Source: Raineya sp. (GTDB taxonomy: Bacteria > Bacteroidota > Bacteroidia > Cytophagales > Thermonemataceae). Taken from it: a stretch of 64,000 nucleotides of DNA. Both the position numbers and the translations under genes were made by a program. The notes under the pieces are model-generated. The model saw only the letters and a program-made list of their open reading frames with translations, did no database searches and was not told where the DNA came from. The stretch covers positions 496,001 to 560,000 of the forward strand of contig JALONN010000001.1 in NCBI GenBank assembly GCA_025454915.1. Direction: 5' to 3'. Below, piece by piece: positions 14,871 to 22,610 of the stretch (position 1 is its first letter; every line of letters begins with the position of its first letter).

Positions 14871-14971
14871 ACTTGGAATCCTAAATGGTAATAAGTTTTT
14901 TTTCCATGATGATTTGATTTTTTAATTTGAAAAACAAATCATATAATTTCGGCAATAAAAAAATGCCACGC

Positions 14972-14988
14972 ATCAGGGAATCCCTGAT
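14972..14988. repeat. 17-bp palindrome flanking the recombinase (right copy)
   Basis: ATCAGGGA-A-TCCCTGAT is a perfect palindrome with one central base, followed by TTTTGCTA. It matches the left copy at 13586 in direct orientation, including the following TTTTGCTA. It may be a recombinase or regulator binding site. Confidence 0.6.
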
Positions 14989-15113
14989 TTTGCTATCATG
15001 TAATAAAAGAGTCTTTTTTTAGTTTTTTTGGAGATTAGAGGTGTACCCACGAAGTGTACCCAAATAAAAGGAAACATCAAAAAAGTTCCCATTTTTTGGA
15101 GCTTTATAACAAA

Positions 15114-15156
15114 CAAAAAGGCTAATAAATAGCTTTTTATCGCTGTTTATTAGCCT
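15114..15156 (-). terminator. terminator downstream of tRNA-Leu
   Basis: AGGCTAATAAA (15119-15129) and TTTATTAGCCT (15146-15156) form a perfect 11-bp stem with an inner AGC/GCT pair. On the minus strand it is followed by TTTTT. Confidence 0.75.
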
Positions 15157-15172
15157 GAGAGTTAATTGAAAG

Positions 15173-15254
15173 TACCCAAGGCCGGAATCGAACCGGCACG
15201 CCCGAGGGCATACGATTTTGAGTCGTACGCGTCTACCAGTTCCGCCACTTAGGC
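15173..15254 (-). tRNA. tRNA-Leu (CAA)
   Basis: The minus strand gives a full cloverleaf: acceptor GCCTAAG pairing with CTTGGGT (two G-U pairs), anticodon stem TACGA/TCGTA with loop CTCAAAA giving anticodon CAA, a variable arm (TGCCCTCGGGCGT) typical of class II tRNAs, and T arm GCCGG-TTCGATT-CCGGC. CCA is not encoded. The 3' end faces the integrase and viral block, the usual orientation for an integration target. Confidence 0.9.
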
Positions 15255-15472
15255 ATGTGTGCTACTCAATTGGGACTGCAATATTATGCGTTGTAAATGA
15301 AAACTGCAAATGTTTTATAGAGTTTTTTTGAAAATAAATTTGATTTGTAGAGTAACAATTTGATAAATAGAATGTTACTTTTTTATTTTTTTTTCTTTTG
15401 CCTTTTCTCTTGCCTCTTTTTGGTGGTTTCGTTTTATTTGTAAAATTTTCAACGTAAAAAAGCATTCTGTAT

Positions 15473-16864
15473 ATGAACTACGATGTTATTGTAATTGGCA
15501 GTGGACCAGGTGGTTATGTGGCTGCTATTAGAGCCTCACAACTTGGTATGAAAACAGCAGTAGTAGAGGCTGCCGAATTGGGTGGTATCTGCTTAAACTG
15601 GGGCTGTATTCCTACCAAAGCCTTGTTAAAATCTGCTCAAGTTTTTGAATATGTAAAACATGCAAAAGATTATGGTATTTCGGTAGTAGGAGAGGCACAA
15701 GTAGATTTTAAAGGAGTAATAGGACGTAGTAGAGATGTAGCCAATGGTATGAGTAAGGGAATACAGTTTTTATTTAAGAAGAATAAAATTGATTTGGTAG
15801 AAGGCTTTGGAAAACTTACAAAAGATAGAAAAGTAGAAGTAACAGCTAAAGATGGTAGTAAGAAAACTATTGAGGCAAAGCATATTATTTTAGCAACAGG
15901 TGGTAGAGCAAGAGAATTGCCTCATATCAAGATAGATAACCAAAAAATTATTGGTTACAGAAAAGCCATGGTAATGGAAACACAACCTAAGAAAATGGTT
16001 GTAATGGGTTCTGGAGCAATTGGAGTAGAGTTTGCATATTTCTATAATTCTATTGGCACAGATGTTACAATCGTGGAGTTTATGCCTCGTATTGTGCCTG
16101 TAGAAGACGAAGATATTTCTAAGCAATTGGAAAAATCTTATAAAAAGATGGGTATCAAGATTATGACATCTTCTTCTGTAGAATCTGTGGATACTTCGGG
16201 AGCTGGTTGTAAAGTAACTGTCAAAACACCAACAGGTACAGAGACAATAGAATGTGATGTGGTACTTTCGGCAGTTGGGGTAGCTACCAATTTAGAAGGC
16301 ATCGGTTTGGAAGAATTGGGTATTAAAACTGAAAAAGGCAAAGTGATTGTTGACGGATATGGAAGAACAAATGTAGAAGGTGTTTATGCAATTGGTGATA
16401 TTACACAAGGGCAGGCACTAGCTCACGTGGCTTCTGCTGAGGGTATTATCTGTGTTGAAAATATAGCTGGACTGCATCCACATCCATTAAACTATAATAA
16501 TATCCCTGGTTGTACATACTGTCAGCCCGAAATTGCTTCGGTAGGGCTTACAGAGGCTCAAGCTAAAGAACAAGGTTACGAGATTAAAGTAGGTAAATTC
16601 CCTTTCTCAGCATCGGGTAAGGCAAGTGCTGGAGGGGTAAAAGATGGCTTTGTGAAAGTGATTTTTGATGCTAAATATGGTGAGTGGTTGGGCTGTCACA
16701 TGATTGGAGCAAACGTAACAGAAATGATTGCGGAGGCTGTAGTAGCTCGTAATTTAGAGACTACAGGACATGAAATTATCAAGTCTGTTCACCCACACCC
16801 AACTATGAGTGAAGCAATTATGGAAGCTGTGGCTGATGCCTATGGAGAGGTAATCCATTTATAA
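15473..16864 (+). CDS. lpdA: dihydrolipoyl dehydrogenase (E3)
   Basis: 463 residues, the usual family length. GSGPGGYVAAIRA (9-21) binds FAD; GGICLNWGCIPTKA carries the redox disulphide C40/C45; GSGAIGVEFA is the NAD site; the C-terminal HPHPTMSEAIMEA provides the His-Glu base pair. It reoxidises dihydrolipoamide in pyruvate/2-oxoglutarate dehydrogenase or glycine cleavage complexes. It is monocistronic here, with its own terminator. TAAATTTG at 15335-15342 fits a -7 box, but no -33 partner is clear. Confidence 0.95.
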   Translation: MNYDVIVIGSGPGGYVAAIRASQLGMKTAVVEAAELGGICLNWGCIPTKALLKSAQVFEYVKHAKDYGISVVGEAQVDFKGVIGRSRDVANGMSKGIQFLFKKNKIDLVEGFGKLTKDRKVEVTAKDGSKKTIEAKHIILATGGRARELPHIKIDNQKIIGYRKAMVMETQPKKMVVMGSGAIGVEFAYFYNSIGTDVTIVEFMPRIVPVEDEDISKQLEKSYKKMGIKIMTSSSVESVDTSGAGCKVTVKTPTGTETIECDVVLSAVGVATNLEGIGLEELGIKTEKGKVIVDGYGRTNVEGVYAIGDITQGQALAHVASAEGIICVENIAGLHPHPLNYNNIPGCTYCQPEIASVGLTEAQAKEQGYEIKVGKFPFSASGKASAGGVKDGFVKVIFDAKYGEWLGCHMIGANVTEMIAEAVVARNLETTGHEIIKSVHPHPTMSEAIMEAVADAYGEVIHL

Positions 16865-16897
16865 GATATCAGACTTTAAACATCAAATAAAAAATAT

Positions 16898-16926
16898 AAA
16901 AGCCCTGAATTATTCGGGGCTTTTTT
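16898..16926 (+). terminator. terminator after lpdA
   Basis: AAAGCCCTGAA and TTCGGGGCTTT form a stem (one G-T pair) followed by TTTTTT, 34 bases after the lpdA stop. Confidence 0.85.
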
Positions 16927-16941
16927 GTCAATAGAACATGT

Positions 16942-17373
16942 ATGATGAACATAATTGCATATCTGAAACCTCACAAAAAGCATGATATTTCCATTGGAAA
17001 GCTACATGATATGTTTGCAGCTTATTTTAGAAATGTATTTTCGTTGAAAGAAATCAGTAATGAAACAGATGTTTTTGATGAGAATATAGAATATTTACAC
17101 ATCACATTTGAGGATAGCTGGTGGGTGGAGTTTTTTATTCATAGAAAAGAGTATGAAAAGGAAGCAGGAGTATTTGTAGATGTGGAGAAAATCTGTAAAA
17201 ATCTTGAATTTGTAGAGGATAAAAATATTATTTTAAACTCATCTTGTGTAATTCGAATGTTGTTTTCTACAGATGCTGAAAGAATACACACAAACGATAC
17301 CATCTATATTACAGAATTTATTCAAGAAAAATTTGATTGTATAATTATAGGACCTGATTTTAGAATATGGTAA
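16942..17373 (+). CDS. hypothetical protein, 143 aa
   Basis: Soluble, mixed alpha/beta, no signal peptide or membrane helix. Landmarks are an N-terminal KPHKKHDISIGKLHD stretch and aromatic strands (EDSWWVEFFIHRKEY). Two adjacent ATGs (16942, 16945) are possible starts. It lies between the lpdA terminator and a convergent gene. I recognise no family. Confidence 0.55.
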   Translation: MMNIIAYLKPHKKHDISIGKLHDMFAAYFRNVFSLKEISNETDVFDENIEYLHITFEDSWWVEFFIHRKEYEKEAGVFVDVEKICKNLEFVEDKNIILNSSCVIRMLFSTDAERIHTNDTIYITEFIQEKFDCIIIGPDFRIW

Positions 17374-17377
17374 AATT

Positions 17378-18406
17378 TTATTTTAGAACTTTTTTCAACT
17401 CTTCTTTAAAAGGCATTTTCAGGACTTTCTGGTAACGTTTGCACTGCGAGCAGGGAATATCTTTTCTGTCGGGTTGTTCGCCTAAGAGCATTTGTTTGGC
17501 ATAAATGTATTTTTCTGACTCCAAAAGATTCTCTAAACCTTCTTCAAATACATTTCCAAAATCGCCAAAATGATTCACACAGCAACCCAGCAGTTTCCCA
17601 TCCCAGTTGATTTGTGGAGCTGTCCAGAGTTGCAGGCAGGCAGGAGAGTAGAGTTTTTGTTCGTTGGCTTCATAGTCCTGAATGTAGGCAACGCCTAAAC
17701 CTGTCTGCTCAGCTACTTTTTCAGGGTTCTGGATAGCAAATTTCTTAGGGGCATAATTGAGTTTGGCTTTAAAGCCCATTCCAAGATTTTTAGCTAATTC
17801 TTGGGCTTTTTCAAGTTCATGTTCGTTGTGTCCGAATACAATAAACTGCCATTTGAGTTTGGGATAACGGCTTTTATAAAAGCTTTTATAATGGTTTATT
17901 TTCTCAATATTTTCAATTACTTTGTCAAAATCTCCACCAATACGATAAATTTGATAGGTTTCCTGTGATGCCCCATCAATAGAAACTTTCATTTTCTCGA
18001 ATTCATATTTTACAAGGGCTTCGGCTACTTTGTCAGGCAGATGATTCAGATTTGTGCCATTAAGGGCAGTAAGTTTGATATTTCTTTCATGAGAAACTCT
18101 AAGAATGTCAATAATTTGAGGATTTAAAAAGAGTTCGCCATAATTGGAAAGCTCAATTCTTTTAATTTGTGGGTTTTTCTCCAAAAAATTAATAAAATCT
18201 TCCAAATGCAAATGTCCCCAACCCACAGAAGAGTGCTTGCGATGATAATGTGTACCTGTGAGGCACAAAGGGCATTTGAGCTGACATTTAGAAGAAACCT
18301 CTAAACGAATATTTTCTGATTGCGTCCAATGAGCCAAAGAAATATCCTTGAAACTGTCTTGCAGTTTTTGAGCAAAAGGAATATTTTGAAGCCATTTAAA
18401 AAGCAT
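17378..18406 (-). CDS. radical SAM/SPASM domain protein
   Basis: 342 residues. CQLKCPLC (C41, C45, C48) is the CxxxCxxC cluster motif that binds a 4Fe-4S cluster and SAM. The radical SAM barrel continues with RIELSNYGELFLNP. A C-terminal SPASM-type Cys set (CLQLW, GCCVN, IPCSQC) would bind auxiliary clusters. Such proteins often modify peptides or act in cofactor or surface-polymer synthesis; the substrate cannot be read here. No precursor peptide gene is seen beside it. Confidence 0.8.
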   Translation of the reverse strand: MLFKWLQNIPFAQKLQDSFKDISLAHWTQSENIRLEVSSKCQLKCPLCLTGTHYHRKHSSVGWGHLHLEDFINFLEKNPQIKRIELSNYGELFLNPQIIDILRVSHERNIKLTALNGTNLNHLPDKVAEALVKYEFEKMKVSIDGASQETYQIYRIGGDFDKVIENIEKINHYKSFYKSRYPKLKWQFIVFGHNEHELEKAQELAKNLGMGFKAKLNYAPKKFAIQNPEKVAEQTGLGVAYIQDYEANEQKLYSPACLQLWTAPQINWDGKLLGCCVNHFGDFGNVFEEGLENLLESEKYIYAKQMLLGEQPDRKDIPCSQCKRYQKVLKMPFKEELKKVLK

Positions 18407-18414
18407 TTTTTACA

Positions 18415-18498
18415 GAAACCTTATAGTTTTTTTTAGTATATAAGAATGTATTTTATAACTGATTATCATATATTTGATTGAAAACCTATAAGGTTTTA
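18415..18498. repeat. intergenic palindromic repeat, copy 1
   Basis: GAAACCTTATAG-TTTT (18415-18430, one G lost) and AAAACCTATAAGGTTTT (18481-18497) form an inverted pair about 50 bases apart, between the radical SAM gene and pheA. The same unit recurs at 19611-19696 and, rearranged, at 38726-38797. Confidence 0.7.
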
Positions 18499-18501
18499 AT
18501 T

Positions 18502-19581
18502 TTAACAAAGCTTCACATAACTACCCAAACAACGAATTTGACCTTCATATTTTTGTAGAATTCGTTGTACCTGAGAGTCTTCAATGTGTCCCTCAAAATC
18601 TACATAAAACCAGTAATTAAACTTCGCTTCGTTTTTACGTGGATGACTCTCTATTTTGTTGAGATTGATACCAAAACGGTCAAATTCCTGTAAAAATACA
18701 GCCAAACTACCTGCTTTATCTGGTAAATCTACGATAACGGTTGTTTTATCATTTCCACTTTTTGCATTCTTGAAATCTTTAGAAATGATTAAAAAACGGG
18801 TTGTATTGTGAGCGTTGTCTTCAATATTTTCAAATAAAATTGGTAAATCATAAATTTTGGCTGCAATATGAGAGCATAAGGCAGCATGTGTTGGTTCACT
18901 GGCAGCCAGTTCAGCAGCCTTGGAGGTAGATTCTACATGAATCAGTTCTGCATGACTGAAATAATCATTCAAAAACTTACGACACTGCCTGAAAGCTATT
19001 TCACGAGAATATATTTTCTTGATTTCTTTGGTGTGTTCGGTATGGCTTGCCAAAGAAAAATGGATAGACATGGGAATCTCAGCCACAATTTTTACATCTG
19101 AGCTATTGAGTAAATCCACTGTTTCGATGACTGTTCCTTCTTGGTTGTTTTCGATGGGTACCACTCCAAAACGAACTCTTTGTGTATCAACGCTTTCAAA
19201 AACAGCTTTGATCGTAGAAAGAGGCATGTATTCGCTCATAGCTCCAAATCGGCTTTCGGCAGCCTGATGCGAAAAACTTCCTTCAGGACCTAAAAAAGCC
19301 ACTTTTTCAGGCATTTCGATGGTACGGGCTACGGCAAAAATCTCTAAAAAAATGGCATCGATGGCTGCATTATTGAGCAAACCTTGACTCTGGAGAGCCA
19401 AACGATTTAAGATAGCTCTTTCACGTTCTGGTCTGTAAATCAGGGCATTGTTGGATTTCTTGAGTTCTCCAATTTGCTTTACCACATCCATACGTTCATT
19501 AAGGAGGGTAAGTAATTGGGTATCAATGTTATCTATTTTATTTCTAAGATTTTGTAAAGCTGTTTCTAAAGAGTTTTGCAT
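18502..19581 (-). CDS. pheA: bifunctional chorismate mutase/prephenate dehydratase (P-protein)
   Basis: 359 residues. Residues 1-~90 form an AroQ-type chorismate mutase (LRNKIDNIDTQLLTLLNER, RPERERAIL). Residues ~95-275 form prephenate dehydratase (KVAFLGPEGSFSHQAA, PIENNQEGTV, TTRFLII). The C-terminal ~80 residues are an ACT regulatory domain (DKAGSLAVFLQEF, IESHPRK in place of the common ESRP), through which phenylalanine normally inhibits. It carries out two steps from chorismate to phenylpyruvate. Flanked on both sides by copies of the palindromic repeat. Confidence 0.93.
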   Translation of the reverse strand: MQNSLETALQNLRNKIDNIDTQLLTLLNERMDVVKQIGELKKSNNALIYRPERERAILNRLALQSQGLLNNAAIDAIFLEIFAVARTIEMPEKVAFLGPEGSFSHQAAESRFGAMSEYMPLSTIKAVFESVDTQRVRFGVVPIENNQEGTVIETVDLLNSSDVKIVAEIPMSIHFSLASHTEHTKEIKKIYSREIAFRQCRKFLNDYFSHAELIHVESTSKAAELAASEPTHAALCSHIAAKIYDLPILFENIEDNAHNTTRFLIISKDFKNAKSGNDKTTVIVDLPDKAGSLAVFLQEFDRFGINLNKIESHPRKNEAKFNYWFYVDFEGHIEDSQVQRILQKYEGQIRCLGSYVKLC

Positions 19582-19610
19582 AATAAGTATTTATACCTAA
19601 TTAAATAACA

Positions 19611-19696
19611 GAAACCTTATAGGTTTTCAAAACAATTTTATAATTTTATTTATTGATTAACAAATATTTACAAAAACAAACCTATAAGGTTTTAAT
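19611..19696. repeat. intergenic palindromic repeat, copy 2
   Basis: GAAACCTTATAGGTTTTC (19611-19628) and AAACCTATAAGGTTTT (19678-19693) are near-perfect palindromes and an inverted pair, 49 bases apart, between pheA and the helicase gene. Confidence 0.75.
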
Positions 19697-19766
19697 ATAA
19701 ATTAAATTCTTTTCCTTACTTATTACAATTATCAATGAACATTTAGCATTTACCACTTATAATTCA

Positions 19767-21068
19767 CTACTTCGTTTTTCTTTTCTTCTGTTTTTCTTTC
19801 TTTTGTTTTTGCTTGAGTTTGGGGTTCTTTTTCTCGTGGAAAGCTCCTTTAAACTCAGGATTGTCTTTCTTCTTTTGGTTATCTATTTCTTTGGCAATGG
19901 CTTGACGTTCATCGAAAGGGGTATCATAAATATCTACTGCCGAAGGAATACGAACTCTAGGAATTTCCATTCTGATAATTTCTTCAATTTTAGCCACATG
20001 ATACATTTCTGCTTCATTGGCAAAAGTAAACGCATAACCCTGATTTTTAGCCCTTCCTGTTCTGCCTATTCGGTGTACATACTCTTCATATAAAATAGGT
20101 ACATCAAAATTAATCACATGGGTAACCAAACTTACGTCAATGCCTCTGGCTGCTACATCTGTGGCTACCAAGATACGAATATTATCATTTTTGAAGCTGT
20201 CAATGGCATTAAGTCTTGCATTTTGGTCTTTGTTGGCATGAATTACCCGAACAGATTCGTCACCAAATTTTCTTTCTAAAAATCTATAAATATGGTTGGC
20301 ATTATCTTTGGTTTTCGTAAAAACAATCACTTTGCTAAACTCTTCAGTTTTTGAAAGAAAATAACCTAAAAGTTCGATTTTAGTTCTAAAATTAGGGACT
20401 TCATAGAGAGCCTGCTCAATGGTTTCAGCTGTGGTAGCTTGTGGAGTTACTTCTACCTGTACAGGGAATTCCAAAAACTCTTCAGAAAGTTTTAAGACCT
20501 TTTCGGGCATGGTAGCCGAGAAAAGTAAATTCTGACGTTTTTTAGAAGGAATTACTTCTAAAATTTTACGTATTTGAGGCATAAAGCCCATATCCATCAT
20601 TTTATCGGCTTCATCAAGTACAAGTGTTTGTACCTGCTTGACAATCATATCACCAGTCAGATAAATATCCATAAACCTACCAGGTGTTGCTACTAAAATA
20701 TCGACACCTTTTTTTACTTCTTCTAATTGAGATTTGATACCCACACCTCCATAAGCTGCCACTATACGCAAATCGGTGTATTTGCCTAATTCTGTGATGT
20801 TTTTATGAATCTGTATGCAAAGTTCTCTTGTAGGGGCAAGAATAAGGGCTCTAGGAGCAGAACCTTGAGCATATTTTACTTTCATGAGCAGGGGAAGGGT
20901 ATAGGCAGCTGTTTTGCCTGTACCTGTTTGGGCTATACCCAACACATCGTGTCCTGCCTGTACCAACGGAATAGCCTTGTCCTGAATTTCGGTGGGAGTT
21001 TCATAGCCAAGTTCTTCAATGGCATTGAGAAGTTGTTTATTGAGTTTAAATTTTTCAAAATTTTCCAT
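19767..21068 (-). CDS. DEAD-box RNA helicase, RhlE-type
   Basis: The start at 21068 (MENFEKFKLNKQLL) is preferred over 21077. About 433 residues. Motifs in order: Q-motif (PTEIQDKAIP), I (AQTGTGKTAAY), Ia (PTRELCIQI), Ib (TPGRFMD), II (DEAD), III (SAT), IV-V (IVFTKT, VATDVAARGID) and VI (HRIGRTGRA). The C-terminus is a long Lys-rich tail (KKKNPKLKQKQKKEKQKK) suited to RNA binding. It probably remodels rRNA or mRNA. Exact subfamily (RhlE versus CsdA-like) is not certain. Confidence 0.9.
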   Translation of the reverse strand: MENFEKFKLNKQLLNAIEELGYETPTEIQDKAIPLVQAGHDVLGIAQTGTGKTAAYTLPLLMKVKYAQGSAPRALILAPTRELCIQIHKNITELGKYTDLRIVAAYGGVGIKSQLEEVKKGVDILVATPGRFMDIYLTGDMIVKQVQTLVLDEADKMMDMGFMPQIRKILEVIPSKKRQNLLFSATMPEKVLKLSEEFLEFPVQVEVTPQATTAETIEQALYEVPNFRTKIELLGYFLSKTEEFSKVIVFTKTKDNANHIYRFLERKFGDESVRVIHANKDQNARLNAIDSFKNDNIRILVATDVAARGIDVSLVTHVINFDVPILYEEYVHRIGRTGRAKNQGYAFTFANEAEMYHVAKIEEIIRMEIPRVRIPSAVDIYDTPFDERQAIAKEIDNQKKKDNPEFKGAFHEKKNPKLKQKQKKEKQKKRKTK

Positions 21069-21120
21069 ACAAATCATTCAACAAAGCCCAAAGATACAAT
21101 TAAAAATTATAATAGAGAAT

Positions 21121-22017
21121 CTATTTTGTAATAGTAGGTTCAGGTAAATCTTTCAAGGATAACCCTTTTAAACCTGCAATTTCAAGAGATTCTTCCAGTT
21201 GTTGTTCAAAGGAATACAATTTAGTAGGTAATAAATTGATATCTGTAATTTTACTAGCACAATCTGAGTAATTATCAAATCGCCAGTGGTTCCAAAATCT
21301 GTCAATATTAACTTGTGAAAGATTCCTTAAGTCGGCACGTAAGAAATATTTGAAATTATCAAGGGGCGTTTTACTACGAAAACATTCATTGACTAATGCT
21401 TGTAACATTTTCCAGAGAATATTATCATTAAGCATTGGACTTTTTAACAAATGAATTAAATCAAAAATATCTTTAAATCTAAAATCAATTAAACATTGAT
21501 GGATTTTCCAAGAAATTTGTAGGCTAAGTGGAGCTACATGAGGTACAACAAATGGCTTTCCCTGAAAAGGCTTATAAAAAATAGGCTCAGGAATATCATC
21601 AAGTTGTTTATTAAAGGAAATTTCCAAAGGAAAACTATTTAAAACTTTATCTTTTACAGAACATTTCAGGGATGTCCCTAACGTTCTAAAATCTAAATAA
21701 TATTGATAAGAGGAGATTTCCCAAAAATCTACTTGATTTTTGAACTCAAAAATAATGTCATCTTGGAGGTCTAAGGCTATTACTTCATTAACCCAATTTC
21801 TAAAAATTGTTTTTGCATCTTCTCTATCTAAAACTTCATTTTTTAGAATTTCACTATGATAAATCCAATCTAAATCCTTAGGAATTCTGTATTCAGGATT
21901 TTGAAAGAATTGTCTTGAAAGATAGCTACCTTTTAGAATAAAAGATGCTTTTAGTTTAGAAGCTCGTCTAATAAAAGCCTCACATGCTTTGATGTGTAGT
22001 TTATAGTCTTTATTCAT
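21121..22017 (-). CDS. AbiEii-like nucleotidyltransferase
   Basis: Start at 22017 overlaps the upstream stop as ATGA; an earlier ATG at 22023 is possible. About 298 residues. Signature elements of the AbiEii/AbiGii family are visible: FILKGSYLSRQFF (KGS loop), RIPKDLDW (D-x-D, D50/D52 counting from the longer start), FPLEISF supplying a third acid (E134), and a late SLQISWKIHQCLIDFRFKDIFDLIHLL, like the family's Lys...R-x-KD-x-x-DL segment. Known members are type IV toxins or tRNA nucleotidyltransferase-like enzymes. The coupled upstream gene is not an AbiEi-type regulator by eye. Confidence 0.65.
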   Translation of the reverse strand: MNKDYKLHIKACEAFIRRASKLKASFILKGSYLSRQFFQNPEYRIPKDLDWIYHSEILKNEVLDREDAKTIFRNWVNEVIALDLQDDIIFEFKNQVDFWEISSYQYYLDFRTLGTSLKCSVKDKVLNSFPLEISFNKQLDDIPEPIFYKPFQGKPFVVPHVAPLSLQISWKIHQCLIDFRFKDIFDLIHLLKSPMLNDNILWKMLQALVNECFRSKTPLDNFKYFLRADLRNLSQVNIDRFWNHWRFDNYSDCASKITDINLLPTKLYSFEQQLEESLEIAGLKGLSLKDLPEPTITK

Positions 22018-22598
22018 AACCAACCTGTATCTAAAATTATATGAGAATCATGGACACAATATTCAAATTGCTCTTTTGAACATAAGAAGTGATGAGTTTT
22101 TAAATTTATTTTAAGATTTTCTACTCTCTCTAAAAACAAATTATAATGGGTATATTCCCGAACAGTGATAAATCGCTTATCAGGCTCATTTTTCAATGAA
22201 TTTATAGATAAATGAGCCTGATGTTGTAAACAAATTTTTTCTAAAATTTCAGGAACTTCATAATTCACTTTACCATGCCACTCATAATATACAGATGTAG
22301 TGGGTTTTTCATGGAAAAGAATGGCTTGATTAGCTGGAATCTCGATTTTTGTTCTACATACTTCAAACCCTTCTAAGGCTAATTCTTGAGAAATATGATA
22401 ACTCATAGAAAGAGCTTCTTGGAGAGTCTGAGTTTTACATATTTTTGTAAGCATGGGTTGTACTTGATAAGAACCTCTTGCTAATTCTATAAGAATAGGT
22501 TTATAATCTTTTGATATACAAAAGTTAATGAATTTTGGAAGATTTTCTGCCAGCAGTTTGATAGTTAGATGTATTTCAAATAGAAACATATTATCCAA
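22014..22598 (-). CDS. partner protein of the AbiEii-like gene, unknown family
   Basis: 194 residues, soluble. Two similar phrases, FEIHLTI near residue 7 and YYEWHGKV near residue 104, suggest an internal duplication. H10-L-T-I and H129-L-S-I also resemble the two H-x-(S/T)-x motifs of 2H phosphoesterases, but spacing and fold are unverified. Other conserved-looking segments are ELARGSYQVQPML, CRTKIEIP and SINSLKNEPDKRFITVRE. The stop (TGA) overlaps the AbiEii-like ATG, so both are made together. It follows the glycosyltransferase gene after 12 bases. No winged-helix (AbiEi) signature is seen. Confidence 0.5.
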   Translation of the reverse strand: MDNMFLFEIHLTIKLLAENLPKFINFCISKDYKPILIELARGSYQVQPMLTKICKTQTLQEALSMSYHISQELALEGFEVCRTKIEIPANQAILFHEKPTTSVYYEWHGKVNYEVPEILEKICLQHQAHLSINSLKNEPDKRFITVREYTHYNLFLERVENLKINLKTHHFLCSKEQFEYCVHDSHIILDTGWL

Positions 22599-22610
22599 AA
22601 TTTTCTGAAA

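Larger units (their letters stand above)
14871..15172. other. recombinase upstream region without genes
   Basis: No gene. It holds the 14972-14988 palindrome, two direct copies of GTGTACCC (15041-15048 and 15054-15061, 13 bases apart), and the tRNA-Leu terminator. The recombinase promoter must lie here, but no consensus stands out. Confidence 0.5.

Noticed and set aside
15262..15465. 67-aa minus-strand frame upstream of lpdA
   Set aside because: Low-complexity Lys-rich translation of the lpdA leader; overlaps the probable promoter.
18415..19696. Repeats as a CRISPR array
   Set aside because: Only palindrome pairs separated by a gene, no regular spacers and no cas genes; no CRISPR array was seen anywhere in the window.
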